DNA of 64,000 nt, from assembly GCF_005154805.1 (NCBI RefSeq), contig NZ_CP039727.1, positions 2,849,501 through 2,913,500 of the forward strand, in the 5' to 3' direction. This DNA is from Bacillus sp. S3. Lineage in GTDB: Bacteria > Bacillota > Bacilli > Bacillales > Cytobacillaceae. This document shows, piece after piece, positions 26,823-36,884 of the stretch. A program made the position numbers and the translations under genes. A model generated the notes under the pieces. The model had not been told where the DNA came from, did no database searches, and saw nothing but the letters and a program-made list of their open reading frames with translations. The stretch's first letter is position 1; each line of letters starts with the position of its first letter.

Positions 26823-28199
26823 TTAGACCAGTCTTTTTTTAAATTTCAAATAGATCATATACACAGCACCGAGAACAATCCAAATCCCACCAATCAGTTT
26901 GGCGAGTGGAGCTAAGCTAATCCATACGTAGCCAATAATTATCAATCCAACGATTGGAAATATAAGGTGATTTAGATAATCTGAACTCTTCTTTTTACGA
27001 ATAAAATAGTTAATGACTGAAATATGAAGTAACATGAATCCCGTTAACGCTCCAAAATTTACGATTGAAGTCAAGTTGTCCATATGAGTTGAGAATAGCG
27101 TGGCAACAGCTAATGAAATAACAGCAACAATGATCGTACTTGTATATGGTGTCTGATATTTGGGATGGACTTTTGCTAAAAAAGCAGGTAATTTCTTATC
27201 CCTGGCCATACTGAACAAAAGTCGGGCAATTGCTGCTTGGAATATCATGGCATCAGCAACTCCAAAGGCAATTGCCACAGCAACTGCGGTAGTCCACTTT
27301 AACCAGGCACCACCAGCTATCGCGGCAATATCATAAAAAGCTGTATCGACATTAGTAAAGCCATTAAAATCTGGATAAATAAGTGAGGCAATCCATGTTT
27401 GAATGATGAATAAAGCCCCTACTGCAAGTAAAGAGAAAATGATTGCCTTCCCTATTGCTTTTCTTTCTCCTTTAGATTCCTCGGAAAGAGTGGAAACAGC
27501 ATCAAATCCTAAAAAGCTTAGTACTGCAATTGAGACAGCGCCCATTACTAATCCGATACTAAAGTGGTCAGGATCATATAGTGGTTTCATTGAAAACTCG
27601 GCACCATTCACACCGTTCGCAATCGCGATAATTCCAAATATTACAAAAATAATCAACACAGCTAATGTTATAAATAAGATGATTTTAAGTGCAGTTGTTG
27701 TAATTTTTACACCAACTATATTCAAAACTGTATTGACCACTATAAAGAATACGATCCAAGCAACCATTGGAATTCCAGGAAGAACGCCGCTAAGTGCTGC
27801 AGCTGCAACCAAATATATTAATGTAGGCACAAAAATGTAATCAAGTAAAAATATCCAGCCGGCAAAAAATCCAACAACCTCGTTTATCCCCCGTTGTGCA
27901 TAAGAATAAACAGATCCGGCAATCGGAAATGCCTCTGACATTCGAGCATAACTAAGGGCAGTGAAAATCATACCAACCATGCCGATTAAATACGCAAGTG
28001 CGACCATTCCACTAGAAGCTTGGGCTACATACCCATATATAGCGAATGGGGCGATCGGTACCATTAGACATAGACCGTAAATTAATAAGTCCCAAAATGT
28101 TAGCGAACGTTTTAGCTCCTGCTTATATCCAAATTCCTCTAATGCAGTATCTTCCTTGCCTGTAATCACTTCATTATCCGTCTTTACAGCACCTTCCAT
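26823..28199 (-). CDS. APC-superfamily permease, PuuP-like
   Basis: A 458-aa amino acid/polyamine permease with about twelve membrane segments. The MVPIAPFAIYGYVAQASSGM, LSYARMSEAFPIAGSVYSYA and LDYIFVP segments are close to the putrescine importer group (PuuP/PlaP) as I remember it. It is the third gene after hyuA and hyuB, with a gap of 110 nt, so its real substrate may be the compound handled by the hydantoinase-like enzyme instead of putrescine. AAGGAGG lies before the ATG. Expression is probably from the sigma-54 promoter at 32176-32190. Confidence 0.82.
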   Translation of the reverse strand: MEGAVKTDNEVITGKEDTALEEFGYKQELKRSLTFWDLLIYGLCLMVPIAPFAIYGYVAQASSGMVALAYLIGMVGMIFTALSYARMSEAFPIAGSVYSYAQRGINEVVGFFAGWIFLLDYIFVPTLIYLVAAAALSGVLPGIPMVAWIVFFIVVNTVLNIVGVKITTTALKIILFITLAVLIIFVIFGIIAIANGVNGAEFSMKPLYDPDHFSIGLVMGAVSIAVLSFLGFDAVSTLSEESKGERKAIGKAIIFSLLAVGALFIIQTWIASLIYPDFNGFTNVDTAFYDIAAIAGGAWLKWTTAVAVAIAFGVADAMIFQAAIARLLFSMARDKKLPAFLAKVHPKYQTPYTSTIIVAVISLAVATLFSTHMDNLTSIVNFGALTGFMLLHISVINYFIRKKKSSDYLNHLIFPIVGLIIIGYVWISLAPLAKLIGGIWIVLGAVYMIYLKFKKRLV

Positions 28200-28309
28200 A
28201 GGTTCAATCCTCCTTATATCGTTTAGTGATAATAGGCCAAGAAATGGGTCAATATTTTTAAGATTTTCTGCTGTTGTTTAAAAATTTGGCTACGGGTAAA
28301 CCAAAAATC

Positions 28310-30034
28310 TTATAAGATCCCTTTGTCAACCGCACCATATATTATTTCTGCTGCTTCCATACTTACCTTGCCTTCACGTATATCCTTTAAGATTAGATGG
28401 GAATCACGAGAAATTGGATCGCCGTATCCGCCGCCTCCAGATGTTTCGATAATGATCCGATCACCGGGAAGTGCCCGGAAATATCCCTTACTCATTTCGA
28501 TCTCTTTTCCATCACTTCTAACATGTCTAATCCTCGCAGGGGTGCCTGTGCCTCCTCCCTCTAGACCCCATGGGGCAAAATGTGGATTGGATTGTTCCGT
28601 ATAAACAAGACCTTGATGGGGCTGTTCAAGTATCTCGTACTCCCGTCTAATCCCAAGGCCCCCGCGCCATTTTCCGGGCCCTCCTGAATCAGGGATAAGT
28701 TCTGTTGATCGAACACGAACTTGATAGGACAGTTCACATACCTCCGCAGGCAAAATAGCAACGTTTCCACAGTGGGTATCAACTGCATCAATGCCATCCC
28801 CGTTCGCATGAGCGCCCATTCCTCCACCGAGATCATCTTGAATTACTCTTGGAGTCTTATTAACGGGATGCCAGCTGTCAATGGCTAAACTTGAGAAGCC
28901 AACAAATGTTCCAGCAGCTGTTCGTTCCGGATATAACTCAGAAAGCCCCCGTAAAATTGTATCAGCTATCCGCTGAACAGCAAGATGACGTAAACTTACC
29001 GCAGCTGGAAAATGAGGATTAACAATACTTCCTTCCGGAAGCACTACTTTTATCGGGCGGAAACACCCCTGATTTTGTGGTGTTGCAGGATCTACCACAC
29101 ATTTTATTGCATATAGAACTGCTGAAGCTGCTGCAGCTGGCGGAACATTCATACCTCCCGCCATTTGAGGACTTGTGCCAGTGAAGTCAACCTCAATTTC
29201 CTCGTTATTTTTAACAACTTTTACACGTATTTCTACTGGATCTCCCCCAACACCGTCATCATCGAGCCAGCCGCTGACAGTCGTTTCAGCATCTTTCATC
29301 CCAGCTAACTCTGTTCGCATCCGTAATTCCGAGTAATCCATAGACTTCTTCATTACTTCTTTTAAAATGATGACTCCATATCGCTTAGCCAGTTCCTGCA
29401 GACGCCCTTCACCAAAGCGGCAGGAAGCTATTTGAGCACGCAAGTCACCCATCGTTGCTTTTGGCTCCCGAACATTACCAGCAATGATTGTTGTAACTGC
29501 CTCATTAATTCCTTCCGCTGTTGCTAATCTTACAGGCGGAATGCGCAGTCCTTCCTCAAAAATCGATCGGTTGTCAAAGCCTTCTGTTCCCGGATTTTTA
29601 CCTCCCATGTCTGCATGGTGGGCAATCGTACCACATATTCCGATTAGCTCGCCGTCGTAGAAAACCGGGGTAAACACATGAAGATCGGGTGTGTGCTGCC
29701 CGCCGCGGTATGGATCGTTTACTAAGAATGCATCACCTGGTTTAAATGAATTCAACGGAAAGTCATTGAACAGATCTCGCAGCGCAGTGCCCATTGAACC
29801 AAGATGAGCCGGAATATTCTCTGCTTGTGCAATTAGATTCCCTGTCGAATCAAAAATTCCACATGAATAGTCAATCATCTCACGAATGATCGGTGAATAC
29901 GCACTTCTGCCAAGTACACCGCTCATTTCGTCTGCAGCAGTAAGCAAGCTGCTATAAACAACCTCTAATGTAATTGCATCAATTTCCAATTCTGGTAATG
30001 GCTTAATTATTGATGTCTGCATCTGTTTGCTCAT
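28310..30034 (-). CDS. hyuB: Hydantoinase B/oxoprolinase family protein
   Basis: A 574-aa HyuB-type subunit. With HyuA it forms an ATP-dependent amidohydrolase acting on N-methylhydantoin, hydantoin, 5-oxoproline or lactam-type rings. Family marks are IDYSCGIFDSTGNLIAQ, NDPYRGGQHTPDLH, the HHADMGG metal-site region and GGGGYGDP near the C-terminus. It overlaps hyuA by 4 nt, indicating translational coupling. The ATG has GGAGGAG upstream, inside the end of hyuA. The particular substrate cannot be told from sequence; caprolactam-type or hydantoin rings are both possible. Confidence 0.88.
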   Translation of the reverse strand: MSKQMQTSIIKPLPELEIDAITLEVVYSSLLTAADEMSGVLGRSAYSPIIREMIDYSCGIFDSTGNLIAQAENIPAHLGSMGTALRDLFNDFPLNSFKPGDAFLVNDPYRGGQHTPDLHVFTPVFYDGELIGICGTIAHHADMGGKNPGTEGFDNRSIFEEGLRIPPVRLATAEGINEAVTTIIAGNVREPKATMGDLRAQIASCRFGEGRLQELAKRYGVIILKEVMKKSMDYSELRMRTELAGMKDAETTVSGWLDDDGVGGDPVEIRVKVVKNNEEIEVDFTGTSPQMAGGMNVPPAAAASAVLYAIKCVVDPATPQNQGCFRPIKVVLPEGSIVNPHFPAAVSLRHLAVQRIADTILRGLSELYPERTAAGTFVGFSSLAIDSWHPVNKTPRVIQDDLGGGMGAHANGDGIDAVDTHCGNVAILPAEVCELSYQVRVRSTELIPDSGGPGKWRGGLGIRREYEILEQPHQGLVYTEQSNPHFAPWGLEGGGTGTPARIRHVRSDGKEIEMSKGYFRALPGDRIIIETSGGGGYGDPISRDSHLILKDIREGKVSMEAAEIIYGAVDKGIL

Positions 30035-32106
30035 TCGATCTCCTCCAATAACACAATTAGATTTCCTTGTTCATCGGATCTTACAAGTTGTTTTGGCTCA
30101 ATAATTACAGTCGTATCCATTTGTACAATAATGGCTGGCCCTTCGATCTTCACACCCAAATTGAAATCTTCACGGCGATAAATTGGTGTATTCATCCATC
30201 CATAACCATTAAAGAATACAGATCTTTGGTTAATTGGTACAGCAGATTTTAAACGGTTTACCTCGTTTACTATCTGTTTGTCTATCCTTTCAATTTCCCC
30301 AATAGCCGATAATCGTAAATTAACAATTTCAACAGGTTCGTCTATTGCAGCATGGCCGTAAGTGCTCTTATGCATTTCGTGAAAACGATCGGTTGCATTT
30401 TTAAGCAGTGTTGCTGTCATATTTCCTTCAATTGGAATATTTAGATAATATTCCTGTCCTTTATAACGAAGGTCCAGCGACCGCATTAGACGTATTCTGT
30501 CAGATGGTACGCCTTCTTTATCAAGTCGGCTCACACCCCTGTTTTCAAGTCCGCTGAAACTGCCTTCTAGAACTACTAAATCAGCAGCCTCTATCGAAAC
30601 GACTTCCGTATGGGTAAAATCATGGCGGATATCGCTCAGAAGCAGGCCTTGTGCACATAACACACCAGGCGATGCAGGAATAATCACATTTCTAATACCA
30701 AGTTCTCGAGCAAGTGCTGTTGCATGTAAAGGCCCTGCACCTCCATAAGCTAATAGTGCAAAGTCTCTTGGATCATAACCTCGTCGACTGGATACCACAC
30801 GAAGGGCACCGGCCATATTAGCGTTGGCCACTTCTAAAATTCCGGAAGCCACTCGTTCCACTTCAAGATCTAACTCCTTAGCGAGCTTTTTTAATGCGTC
30901 ATATGACCGTTCGGGATAAACCTCAAATTCACCGCCAAGATAATATTCCGGATCAAGACGGCCAAGGAAAAGATTCGCATCGGTCACTGTAGGATCTATA
31001 CCTCCTAATCCATAACATGCTGGCCCAGGCACGGCACCTGCGCTCTTAGGGCCTACCTTTAGTGCTCCTCCTTGATCTTTCCAGCCAATACTGCCGCCGC
31101 CGGCTCCAATCGTATGTATGTCAACGGTTGGAACTTGTAAAGGATATGTGTTATTTACCGTGGTTCCCTGAACGACCTGGGGTTTACCGTCGATAATGAT
31201 GCCAATATCTGAGCTTGTACCTCCCATATCAAAGGTTAGGACGTTTGGAACATTTGCCTTCCGGGCAATTTCTGCGGCTGCAACTGTTCCCCCAGCTGGT
31301 CCGCTAAGGATTAGGTTATGTGAAGACATCTCAGCTTCCTTTCCAGAGACAATTCCACCATTTGACTGCATAATATTTAATTTATTCCCTATTCCTTTTG
31401 CGTCCAATTCTTGCCGCAGATGGCGTATATAACGGCGTACAACAGGAGCCAATGCACCATTAATCACAGTTGTGGATGTGCGGGGATACTCACGAAACTC
31501 AGGACTGACCTCTGAAGAAATACATACATAAAGATCAGGTGCTAGTTCCGCTGCCGCCTCTCGAATGGCTGTTTCATGTTCTGAATTTGCGTATGAGAAT
31601 AGAAAAGAGACCGCCAGACTTTCAATTCCGTTTGAGAGCATTTCCTTTATTACTTCATCTGCTTCATCTTTATTAATCTCTTCAACTACTCTTCCATATG
31701 GATCAACACGCTCTGTTACCTCCATCCGGAGATTACGAGGGACGATCGGAGCAGATTTTCGCTGCTGAAGCTGATATAACTCAGGGCGCATCTGTGTGCC
31801 AATCTCTAATAAATCGCGAAAACCTTTTGTAGTAATGAGCCCTACCTTTGCCCACTGCTCTTGCAGCATTGCATTTGTAGCAACTGTTGTCCCGTGTGCC
31901 AGGAACTTAACATTTTGTATTGGTATTCCTGCTATTTTACAAAGACGCTCAAGCCCGTTCAAAATAGCTTCTGCAGGATTTGACGGGGTAGAAGGGACCT
32001 TAATATTGATTAGTGGAGATTCATCTTTCCATAAAACGCAGTCCGTAAAAGTTCCGCCCGTGTCAATTCCTACGCGTACATTTTCTAGTAGCTTAATTGA
32101 GCTCAT
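30031..32106 (-). CDS. hyuA: Hydantoinase A/oxoprolinase family protein
   Basis: A 691-aa HyuA-type ATPase subunit with the actin-like nucleotide-binding signature GIDTGGTFTDCV at residues 12-23 and the second phosphate motif TFDMGGTSSDIG. It couples ATP hydrolysis to ring opening together with HyuB. It is the first gene of the hyuA-hyuB-permease operon. A sigma-54 promoter lies about 70 nt upstream of the ATG, with the activator gene just beyond it. This is the arrangement expected for induced use of a cyclic amide as nitrogen source. Confidence 0.88.
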   Translation of the reverse strand: MSSIKLLENVRVGIDTGGTFTDCVLWKDESPLINIKVPSTPSNPAEAILNGLERLCKIAGIPIQNVKFLAHGTTVATNAMLQEQWAKVGLITTKGFRDLLEIGTQMRPELYQLQQRKSAPIVPRNLRMEVTERVDPYGRVVEEINKDEADEVIKEMLSNGIESLAVSFLFSYANSEHETAIREAAAELAPDLYVCISSEVSPEFREYPRTSTTVINGALAPVVRRYIRHLRQELDAKGIGNKLNIMQSNGGIVSGKEAEMSSHNLILSGPAGGTVAAAEIARKANVPNVLTFDMGGTSSDIGIIIDGKPQVVQGTTVNNTYPLQVPTVDIHTIGAGGGSIGWKDQGGALKVGPKSAGAVPGPACYGLGGIDPTVTDANLFLGRLDPEYYLGGEFEVYPERSYDALKKLAKELDLEVERVASGILEVANANMAGALRVVSSRRGYDPRDFALLAYGGAGPLHATALARELGIRNVIIPASPGVLCAQGLLLSDIRHDFTHTEVVSIEAADLVVLEGSFSGLENRGVSRLDKEGVPSDRIRLMRSLDLRYKGQEYYLNIPIEGNMTATLLKNATDRFHEMHKSTYGHAAIDEPVEIVNLRLSAIGEIERIDKQIVNEVNRLKSAVPINQRSVFFNGYGWMNTPIYRREDFNLGVKIEGPAIIVQMDTTVIIEPKQLVRSDEQGNLIVLLEEIE

Positions 32107-32175
32107 ACCTTAACACCTCTTCATGCAATAATTTTTTTGATTGCGCTTACAAGTATTCCTTTAATTAAAAAGTAA

Positions 32176-32190
32176 GCAAGTTTCGTGCCA
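32176..32190 (-). promoter_or_regulatory. Sigma-54 promoter of hyuAB-permease
   Basis: On the minus strand TGGCACGAAACTTGC fits the -24/-12 consensus exactly (TGGCAC, 5 nt, TTGC). Possible activator half-sites TGCATCA lie 60-110 nt upstream (32260-32300). Confidence 0.9.
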
Positions 32191-32259
32191 AATTATAACT
32201 CTGCTTAATAGATTAATTGTACTGAATATTCCTACTTTAGCGTCCGTTACGATGGCATC

Positions 32260-32300
32260 TTGCATCACCTAAAATGCATTTATGCATCAATTCATGGTAT
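32260..32300 (-). promoter_or_regulatory. Possible activator binding sites upstream of hyuA
   Basis: Repeated TGCATCA elements occur here (TTGCATCACC, ATGCATTTATGCATCAATTCATGG). The distance from the -24 box is typical of upstream activating sites for NtrC-type regulators. A related motif occurs upstream of the promoter at 41897-41911. Confidence 0.4.
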
Positions 32301-32342
32301 TTGAAGTATTTTTATATGTAAGTTTTTAAAGCCCTTAGCAGA

Positions 32343-34052
32343 CTATCTCACTAACCCATGCTTCTGCAATTTTCTTACGATAGTAGATTGGTTTACACCA
32401 AGACTATTGGCCATTTCCCTTGTTGTGTTATATCGGCTCATTGCCTTTAATAAAAGTTCCTTTTCAACTGTCTCTATGAATTCTAGTAAATTTGGCAACT
32501 GTTTTCCCCCTGTTTCTAGAGGAATTAGTTGAGAAGAACTATTTTCCTTTTCATCAAAAATAATCGCCTTTTCCACTACAACGAATCTTTCTATCGTATT
32601 TTCTAACTCCCTAACATTCCCTGGCCATGAATACTCTAATAATTGTTTTAACTGTAAAGGATTAAGAGCAATATGTTTTCGATATTTTTGATTAAATACA
32701 TGAAGGAAATGAAATGCCAGTTTCTCTATGTCTTCCTTTCTATCTCTAAGACTGGGAATTTGGATAGGTACTACATTAATACGATAATATAGATCCTCAC
32801 GAAACGTACCATCTTTGATCATTTGACTTAAATCTTTATTTGTAGCAGTAATAATTCTTACATCAATTTTCTTTTCCTTTGTTCCGCCAACTTTCATAAT
32901 TACTCTTTCCTGTAAGGCTCGTAAAAGTTTCACTTGAAGCGCAAGTGACAGTTCGCCAATTTCATCCAAAAAAAGAGTCCCTTTATCTGCAAGCTCAAAT
33001 ATCCCCAATTTCCCACCTTTTCTGGTACCAGAAAAAGCTCCTTCTTCATAACCAAATAATTCCGATTCCAATAAATTTTCTGGTATAGCTCCGCAATTGA
33101 CGGTAATAAACGGCTTATCTCTTCTGCTACTTAATAAATGGATTTGGTTTGCGACGATTTGTTTCCCTACTCCTGTTTCACCTAATATTAAAACTGAAGC
33201 ATCTACGGACGCTACCGAACTGATCAGCTCATACAGTTCCTCCATCTTCTTGCTCTTATAAATAAATGGTTTCTCTTCATATTTTTCTTGACGAAAGCGT
33301 GCAACCTCCCTTTGGTAATTTTCTATCAAACTCCTTGATTCTTCCAATCTCTTTTTAAGTGCATTAACCTCCGTTGAATCCTTTGTGATAGAAACAACCC
33401 GGACAACATCTCCCTTGTCATTTTTAATAGGGATAGATTCTATATCAAAAATTTCACCTGTATTTGTATACTGCAAGCCACTTTCCCGCTTGCCTGACCT
33501 TAAAACCTTCGCAGTGATAGAGGGATAGAATACTTTCCTCTTCTCCAAGTCAAACACATTTTTCCCCAGATGCTGCTGGTCATCGTTAGAGGTTACCCGA
33601 ATTACTTTTCCTGTTTCATCTGCTACAAATACACTTTGATAATACTGTTCAAAAACGGTTTGCAATTCTTCCATAAACCACTCATCATTGGACGCAATAT
33701 TTCGAATACTTTTATCGGACTCCCAGTCAATTACCCCTTCAATCTCTTTATTTTTATCCATAATAACAATGATTTTATTTTCTTCATAAATCGGTTGATT
33801 TGAAACGTCATTATATAATACTGAGACCTCTGTTGTTATACTTTCAATTGATAAAGTATTCATATTAGCCAAATCAACTTCTGTTAATTTTTCATATAGC
33901 GCTTCACGTCTAATACATCCTAAAACCTGCTGACCCGAACAAAGAATAAACCAATTATAATTAGATTTCACTGCCTCGGTTATGATTTGCTGAAAGGTAA
34001 CAGGCAATTGTACACACATCGCATCTTTTATGAAATATTCCTTTATATTCAT
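32343..34052 (-). CDS. Sigma-54-dependent activator with GAFSGT loop
   Basis: A 569-aa enhancer-binding protein. The N-terminal 115 residues look like a CBS-type sensor pair, residues 125-230 are PAS-like, and the AAA+ domain follows with Walker A GETGVGKQ (291-298). A TyrR-type helix-turn-helix is at the C-terminus (MANSLGVNQSTIVRKL). The sigma-54 contact loop reads GAFSGT at 338-343 instead of GAFTGA, a notable change. It lies beside the hyu operon on the same strand and probably activates it. The ATG at 34052 has AAGGGGG upstream. Confidence 0.88.
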   Translation of the reverse strand: MNIKEYFIKDAMCVQLPVTFQQIITEAVKSNYNWFILCSGQQVLGCIRREALYEKLTEVDLANMNTLSIESITTEVSVLYNDVSNQPIYEENKIIVIMDKNKEIEGVIDWESDKSIRNIASNDEWFMEELQTVFEQYYQSVFVADETGKVIRVTSNDDQQHLGKNVFDLEKRKVFYPSITAKVLRSGKRESGLQYTNTGEIFDIESIPIKNDKGDVVRVVSITKDSTEVNALKKRLEESRSLIENYQREVARFRQEKYEEKPFIYKSKKMEELYELISSVASVDASVLILGETGVGKQIVANQIHLLSSRRDKPFITVNCGAIPENLLESELFGYEEGAFSGTRKGGKLGIFELADKGTLFLDEIGELSLALQVKLLRALQERVIMKVGGTKEKKIDVRIITATNKDLSQMIKDGTFREDLYYRINVVPIQIPSLRDRKEDIEKLAFHFLHVFNQKYRKHIALNPLQLKQLLEYSWPGNVRELENTIERFVVVEKAIIFDEKENSSSQLIPLETGGKQLPNLLEFIETVEKELLLKAMSRYNTTREMANSLGVNQSTIVRKLQKHGLVR

Positions 34053-34270
34053 TTTATTACTCCCCCTTTTAAGAAAACCATTGACAATTTCCCTAACAAT
34101 TGAGATAAAAGTTTGTTGAGTAAATATTTAAACTACCTTATTACATTATTATTCTACAACTTACTCCAATCCTCCTGTATGAGCCATCCTAAACTAGCTA
34201 GAACCAATTCAAAATCGCTCGTCAACTTTACTGCCCATAGAATTAGTAAGCTAGAGGAAAACAGAAAAAT

Positions 34271-34295
34271 CCCAGATGAAATATTTTCATCCGGG
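34271..34295 (-). terminator. Terminator of the amine-importer operon
   Basis: On the minus strand, CCCGGATGAA and TTCATCTGGG pair with one mismatch around a short loop and are followed by ATTTTT. It is about 45 nt past the stop of the RbsC-like permease. The rest of the 285-nt gap to 34052 shows nothing recognisable. Confidence 0.75.
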
Positions 34296-34337
34296 TGTGT
34301 GAGTCAATGATTCATGTATGTTCTTTATTACTTTCGT

Positions 34338-35321
34338 TTATTTATTAAGCTTAGATCTTGTGTAAAAATCAAACATTACTGCCCCTATAATTATTATTCC
34401 TTTAAACGTGGATTGCCAGTAAGGACTCATTGCCATACTATCAAATACATTTGACAAAATAATTAAAGTTGAACCACCAATGAATGTTCGCCATATTGCA
34501 CCTTGCCCTCCATATAACGATGTTCCACCAATAACTACTGCTGCAATTACATCAAGGACAATTGTCTCTCCAATATTGGCCTGCCCTTGACCTAATCTAG
34601 AAGCAATAATAATCCCACTTAAAGCTGCGCACATACCGCTTATCCCATAAACAGATGTTGTTATTCCATTAACCCGTAGACCAGATAATCTACTAGCTTC
34701 CTTATTCCCCCCGATTGAAAATAATGATTTTCCAAAGGTAGTGAAAGTTAGGATGATACCAGCTATAAAATAGGCTAGAAACAAGAAAATTACTGAAGCT
34801 GGTATCACACCAACAAACCCAGATCCCAGCCATTGAAATGAGGTCTTTTCTACATAAAAAGGTTGAGAATCTGAATATAAAAGTGCCATCCCAGTAAAAA
34901 TTGAACCTGAACCTAGTGTTGCAATAAATGCCGGCACATTAAATTTGGTTACGATTACACCATTTAATAAGCCTAAAATGAAACCGAAAAGTATTGTAAT
35001 TACTATTACTACTGCCAAAGGTAAATGATCTGCAAGGCTGGCCACAAGAACAGCACTCGCGGCATAAATCCCGCCTACAGACATATCTAGTCCACCAGTA
35101 ATTAATACAAATGTCATTCCTATACTCATTACACCGATGATTGATAATTGGCTATATATATTTAATAGGTTTTCTGGTAAAAGAAATCTAGGATAGAGGA
35201 TTGTTGCAACGGCTATTATTATAATAAACGCAACTACTGTACCATACTCCAAAAATAAATAGTTTATATTTTTGGACTTAAAGTATTTTTTATGTTCTAA
35301 ATTAATTTTAGATTCTAACAC
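34338..35321 (-). CDS. RbsC-like ABC transporter permease
   Basis: A 327-aa integral membrane permease of the ribose/galactose/AI-2 group, with about nine hydrophobic segments and the EAA-like region GGNKEASRLSGLRVN. It forms the channel with the ATPase gene just upstream. The start is a GTG at 35321 with GGGAGG 8 nt upstream. RbsC proteins usually carry sugars or nucleosides. Here it shares an operon with an aldehyde dehydrogenase and a deacetylase-like enzyme, so an amine conjugate is a plausible cargo. Confidence 0.85.
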   Translation of the reverse strand: MLESKINLEHKKYFKSKNINYLFLEYGTVVAFIIIIAVATILYPRFLLPENLLNIYSQLSIIGVMSIGMTFVLITGGLDMSVGGIYAASAVLVASLADHLPLAVVIVITILFGFILGLLNGVIVTKFNVPAFIATLGSGSIFTGMALLYSDSQPFYVEKTSFQWLGSGFVGVIPASVIFLFLAYFIAGIILTFTTFGKSLFSIGGNKEASRLSGLRVNGITTSVYGISGMCAALSGIIIASRLGQGQANIGETIVLDVIAAVVIGGTSLYGGQGAIWRTFIGGSTLIILSNVFDSMAMSPYWQSTFKGIIIIGAVMFDFYTRSKLNK

Positions 35322-35334
35322 TATTTTGTCCTCC

Positions 35335-36870
35335 CTAGAAAGTAGAGTTCAGTATATTACTTACGCTTATTTCTTCTTTATCTTTCAATTCCTTAACCAT
35401 TCTTCCCTTTGAGAAAACAATTACTCTATCACTTACAGTAACCACTTCTTCCAGTTCAGATGAAATGACGATTATACCCATTCCTTTGTCAGCTAGATCT
35501 TTTAATATTTTCATGACGTCTTTTTTTACTCCAATGTCAATGCCACGAGTGGGCTCGTCAACTATTAAAATTTTGGGTTTAATATTACAAACCTTTGATA
35601 AAAGAACCTTTTGTTGGTTTCCACCTGAAAGGTTTTTACACTCTAAATTTACAGATCTGGTTAAACCAAATTGTTCAGAAAAATCTTGAGCAATACTATT
35701 TGCCGATTTTTTTAAATAGAAACCCCATTTACTAACTTGTTTAAAATTAACCATATTGATGTTATCTTGTGCAGATAACCCTAAGACAAGCCCTTGGCTC
35801 TTTCTATCTTCCGGAGCCAACGCAATACCATACTTCATTGCAACTCTTGGCGATGTTGGCCATTTTTCCTTTTTTCCTTCAATTACTAACTGACCCGATG
35901 AGGTTGGTTCTAATCCCGACAACGCTCTTACGAAGGTGCTTCTTCCTGAACCGACAAGTCCTCCAATACCAACAATTTCACCCGAAAAAACAGTAAGATT
36001 AATTGATTCTATAATTCCTGGTACAGTAACATTTTTACAACTTATAATTTCTTTTCTATCCTTCCGTCTAACCACTTTCTCATCTATATCGAATTTCAAA
36101 TATTCTTTAACGTTTTCATGCCCCAGCATACTTGCAACTAACTTTTCTTTTGTCCATAAATCTTTTTGCATTGTACATACCTTTTCTCCATCCCTAAATA
36201 CTGTTATATTGTCACTAATTTCAAGTATTTCTTCTAAATTATGACTTACATAAATGATTGTTATACCCTTACTTCGAAGGGATTTAATTGTCTTTAAAAG
36301 AGATTTTCTTTCCGGGGGAGCAAGGGATGCTGTTGGTTCATCAAGTAATATTATTTTTGCATTTGATTGAATCCCTCTCATAATCTCTAAAATTTGTTGA
36401 TCTGCAATAGAAAGTCTATTAGCTAAAAGAGATGGGGGTATATCTACCCCCATAATTTGAGAAAGTTCATTAAATCTTATCTTCATCTTTTCCTTCGATA
36501 TAAAACCCAGACGACTTATCGTTTGCCCTAAAAATACATTTTCCAGGGCGGTTAAATTAGGAATAACAGTAAGCTCCTGATAAATAGTAGCAATTCCTTG
36601 GTTCCTAGACGACCTTGGATCACCGTAGTGTAACTCATCGCTAAAGATGTGAACGCTTCCACTACTTGGGGCAATACGCCCAGATAAGATCCCTAATAAA
36701 GTAGATTTACCAGCCCCATTTTGACCCACTATTGAATGAATTTCACCAATTTTAATATCTAAATTAATATTATTATTAGCATTAAAGTTTCCATATTTCT
36801 TAGTCAGGTTTGATATTTTTATAGAATGTGTACTTACATTTTTCTCAGATTCAATTATGGTGTTGGCCAT
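35335..36870 (-). CDS. RbsA-like ABC transporter ATPase
   Basis: A 511-aa double ATPase. The first half has Walker A GQNGAGKS and an ATP-binding D-loop DEPTASL; its signature motif is degenerate (LSIADQQ). The second half has the unusual P-loop GLVGSGRS and the signature LSGGNQQK with DEPTRGID. This degenerate and canonical pattern is typical of RbsA/MglA transporters. AGGAGGGGG precedes the ATG. It is separated by only about 14 nt from the genes on either side. Confidence 0.88.
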   Translation of the reverse strand: MANTIIESEKNVSTHSIKISNLTKKYGNFNANNNINLDIKIGEIHSIVGQNGAGKSTLLGILSGRIAPSSGSVHIFSDELHYGDPRSSRNQGIATIYQELTVIPNLTALENVFLGQTISRLGFISKEKMKIRFNELSQIMGVDIPPSLLANRLSIADQQILEIMRGIQSNAKIILLDEPTASLAPPERKSLLKTIKSLRSKGITIIYVSHNLEEILEISDNITVFRDGEKVCTMQKDLWTKEKLVASMLGHENVKEYLKFDIDEKVVRRKDRKEIISCKNVTVPGIIESINLTVFSGEIVGIGGLVGSGRSTFVRALSGLEPTSSGQLVIEGKKEKWPTSPRVAMKYGIALAPEDRKSQGLVLGLSAQDNINMVNFKQVSKWGFYLKKSANSIAQDFSEQFGLTRSVNLECKNLSGGNQQKVLLSKVCNIKPKILIVDEPTRGIDIGVKKDVMKILKDLADKGMGIIVISSELEEVVTVSDRVIVFSKGRMVKELKDKEEISVSNILNSTF

Positions 36871-36884
36871 ATTACCCCCTCCTT

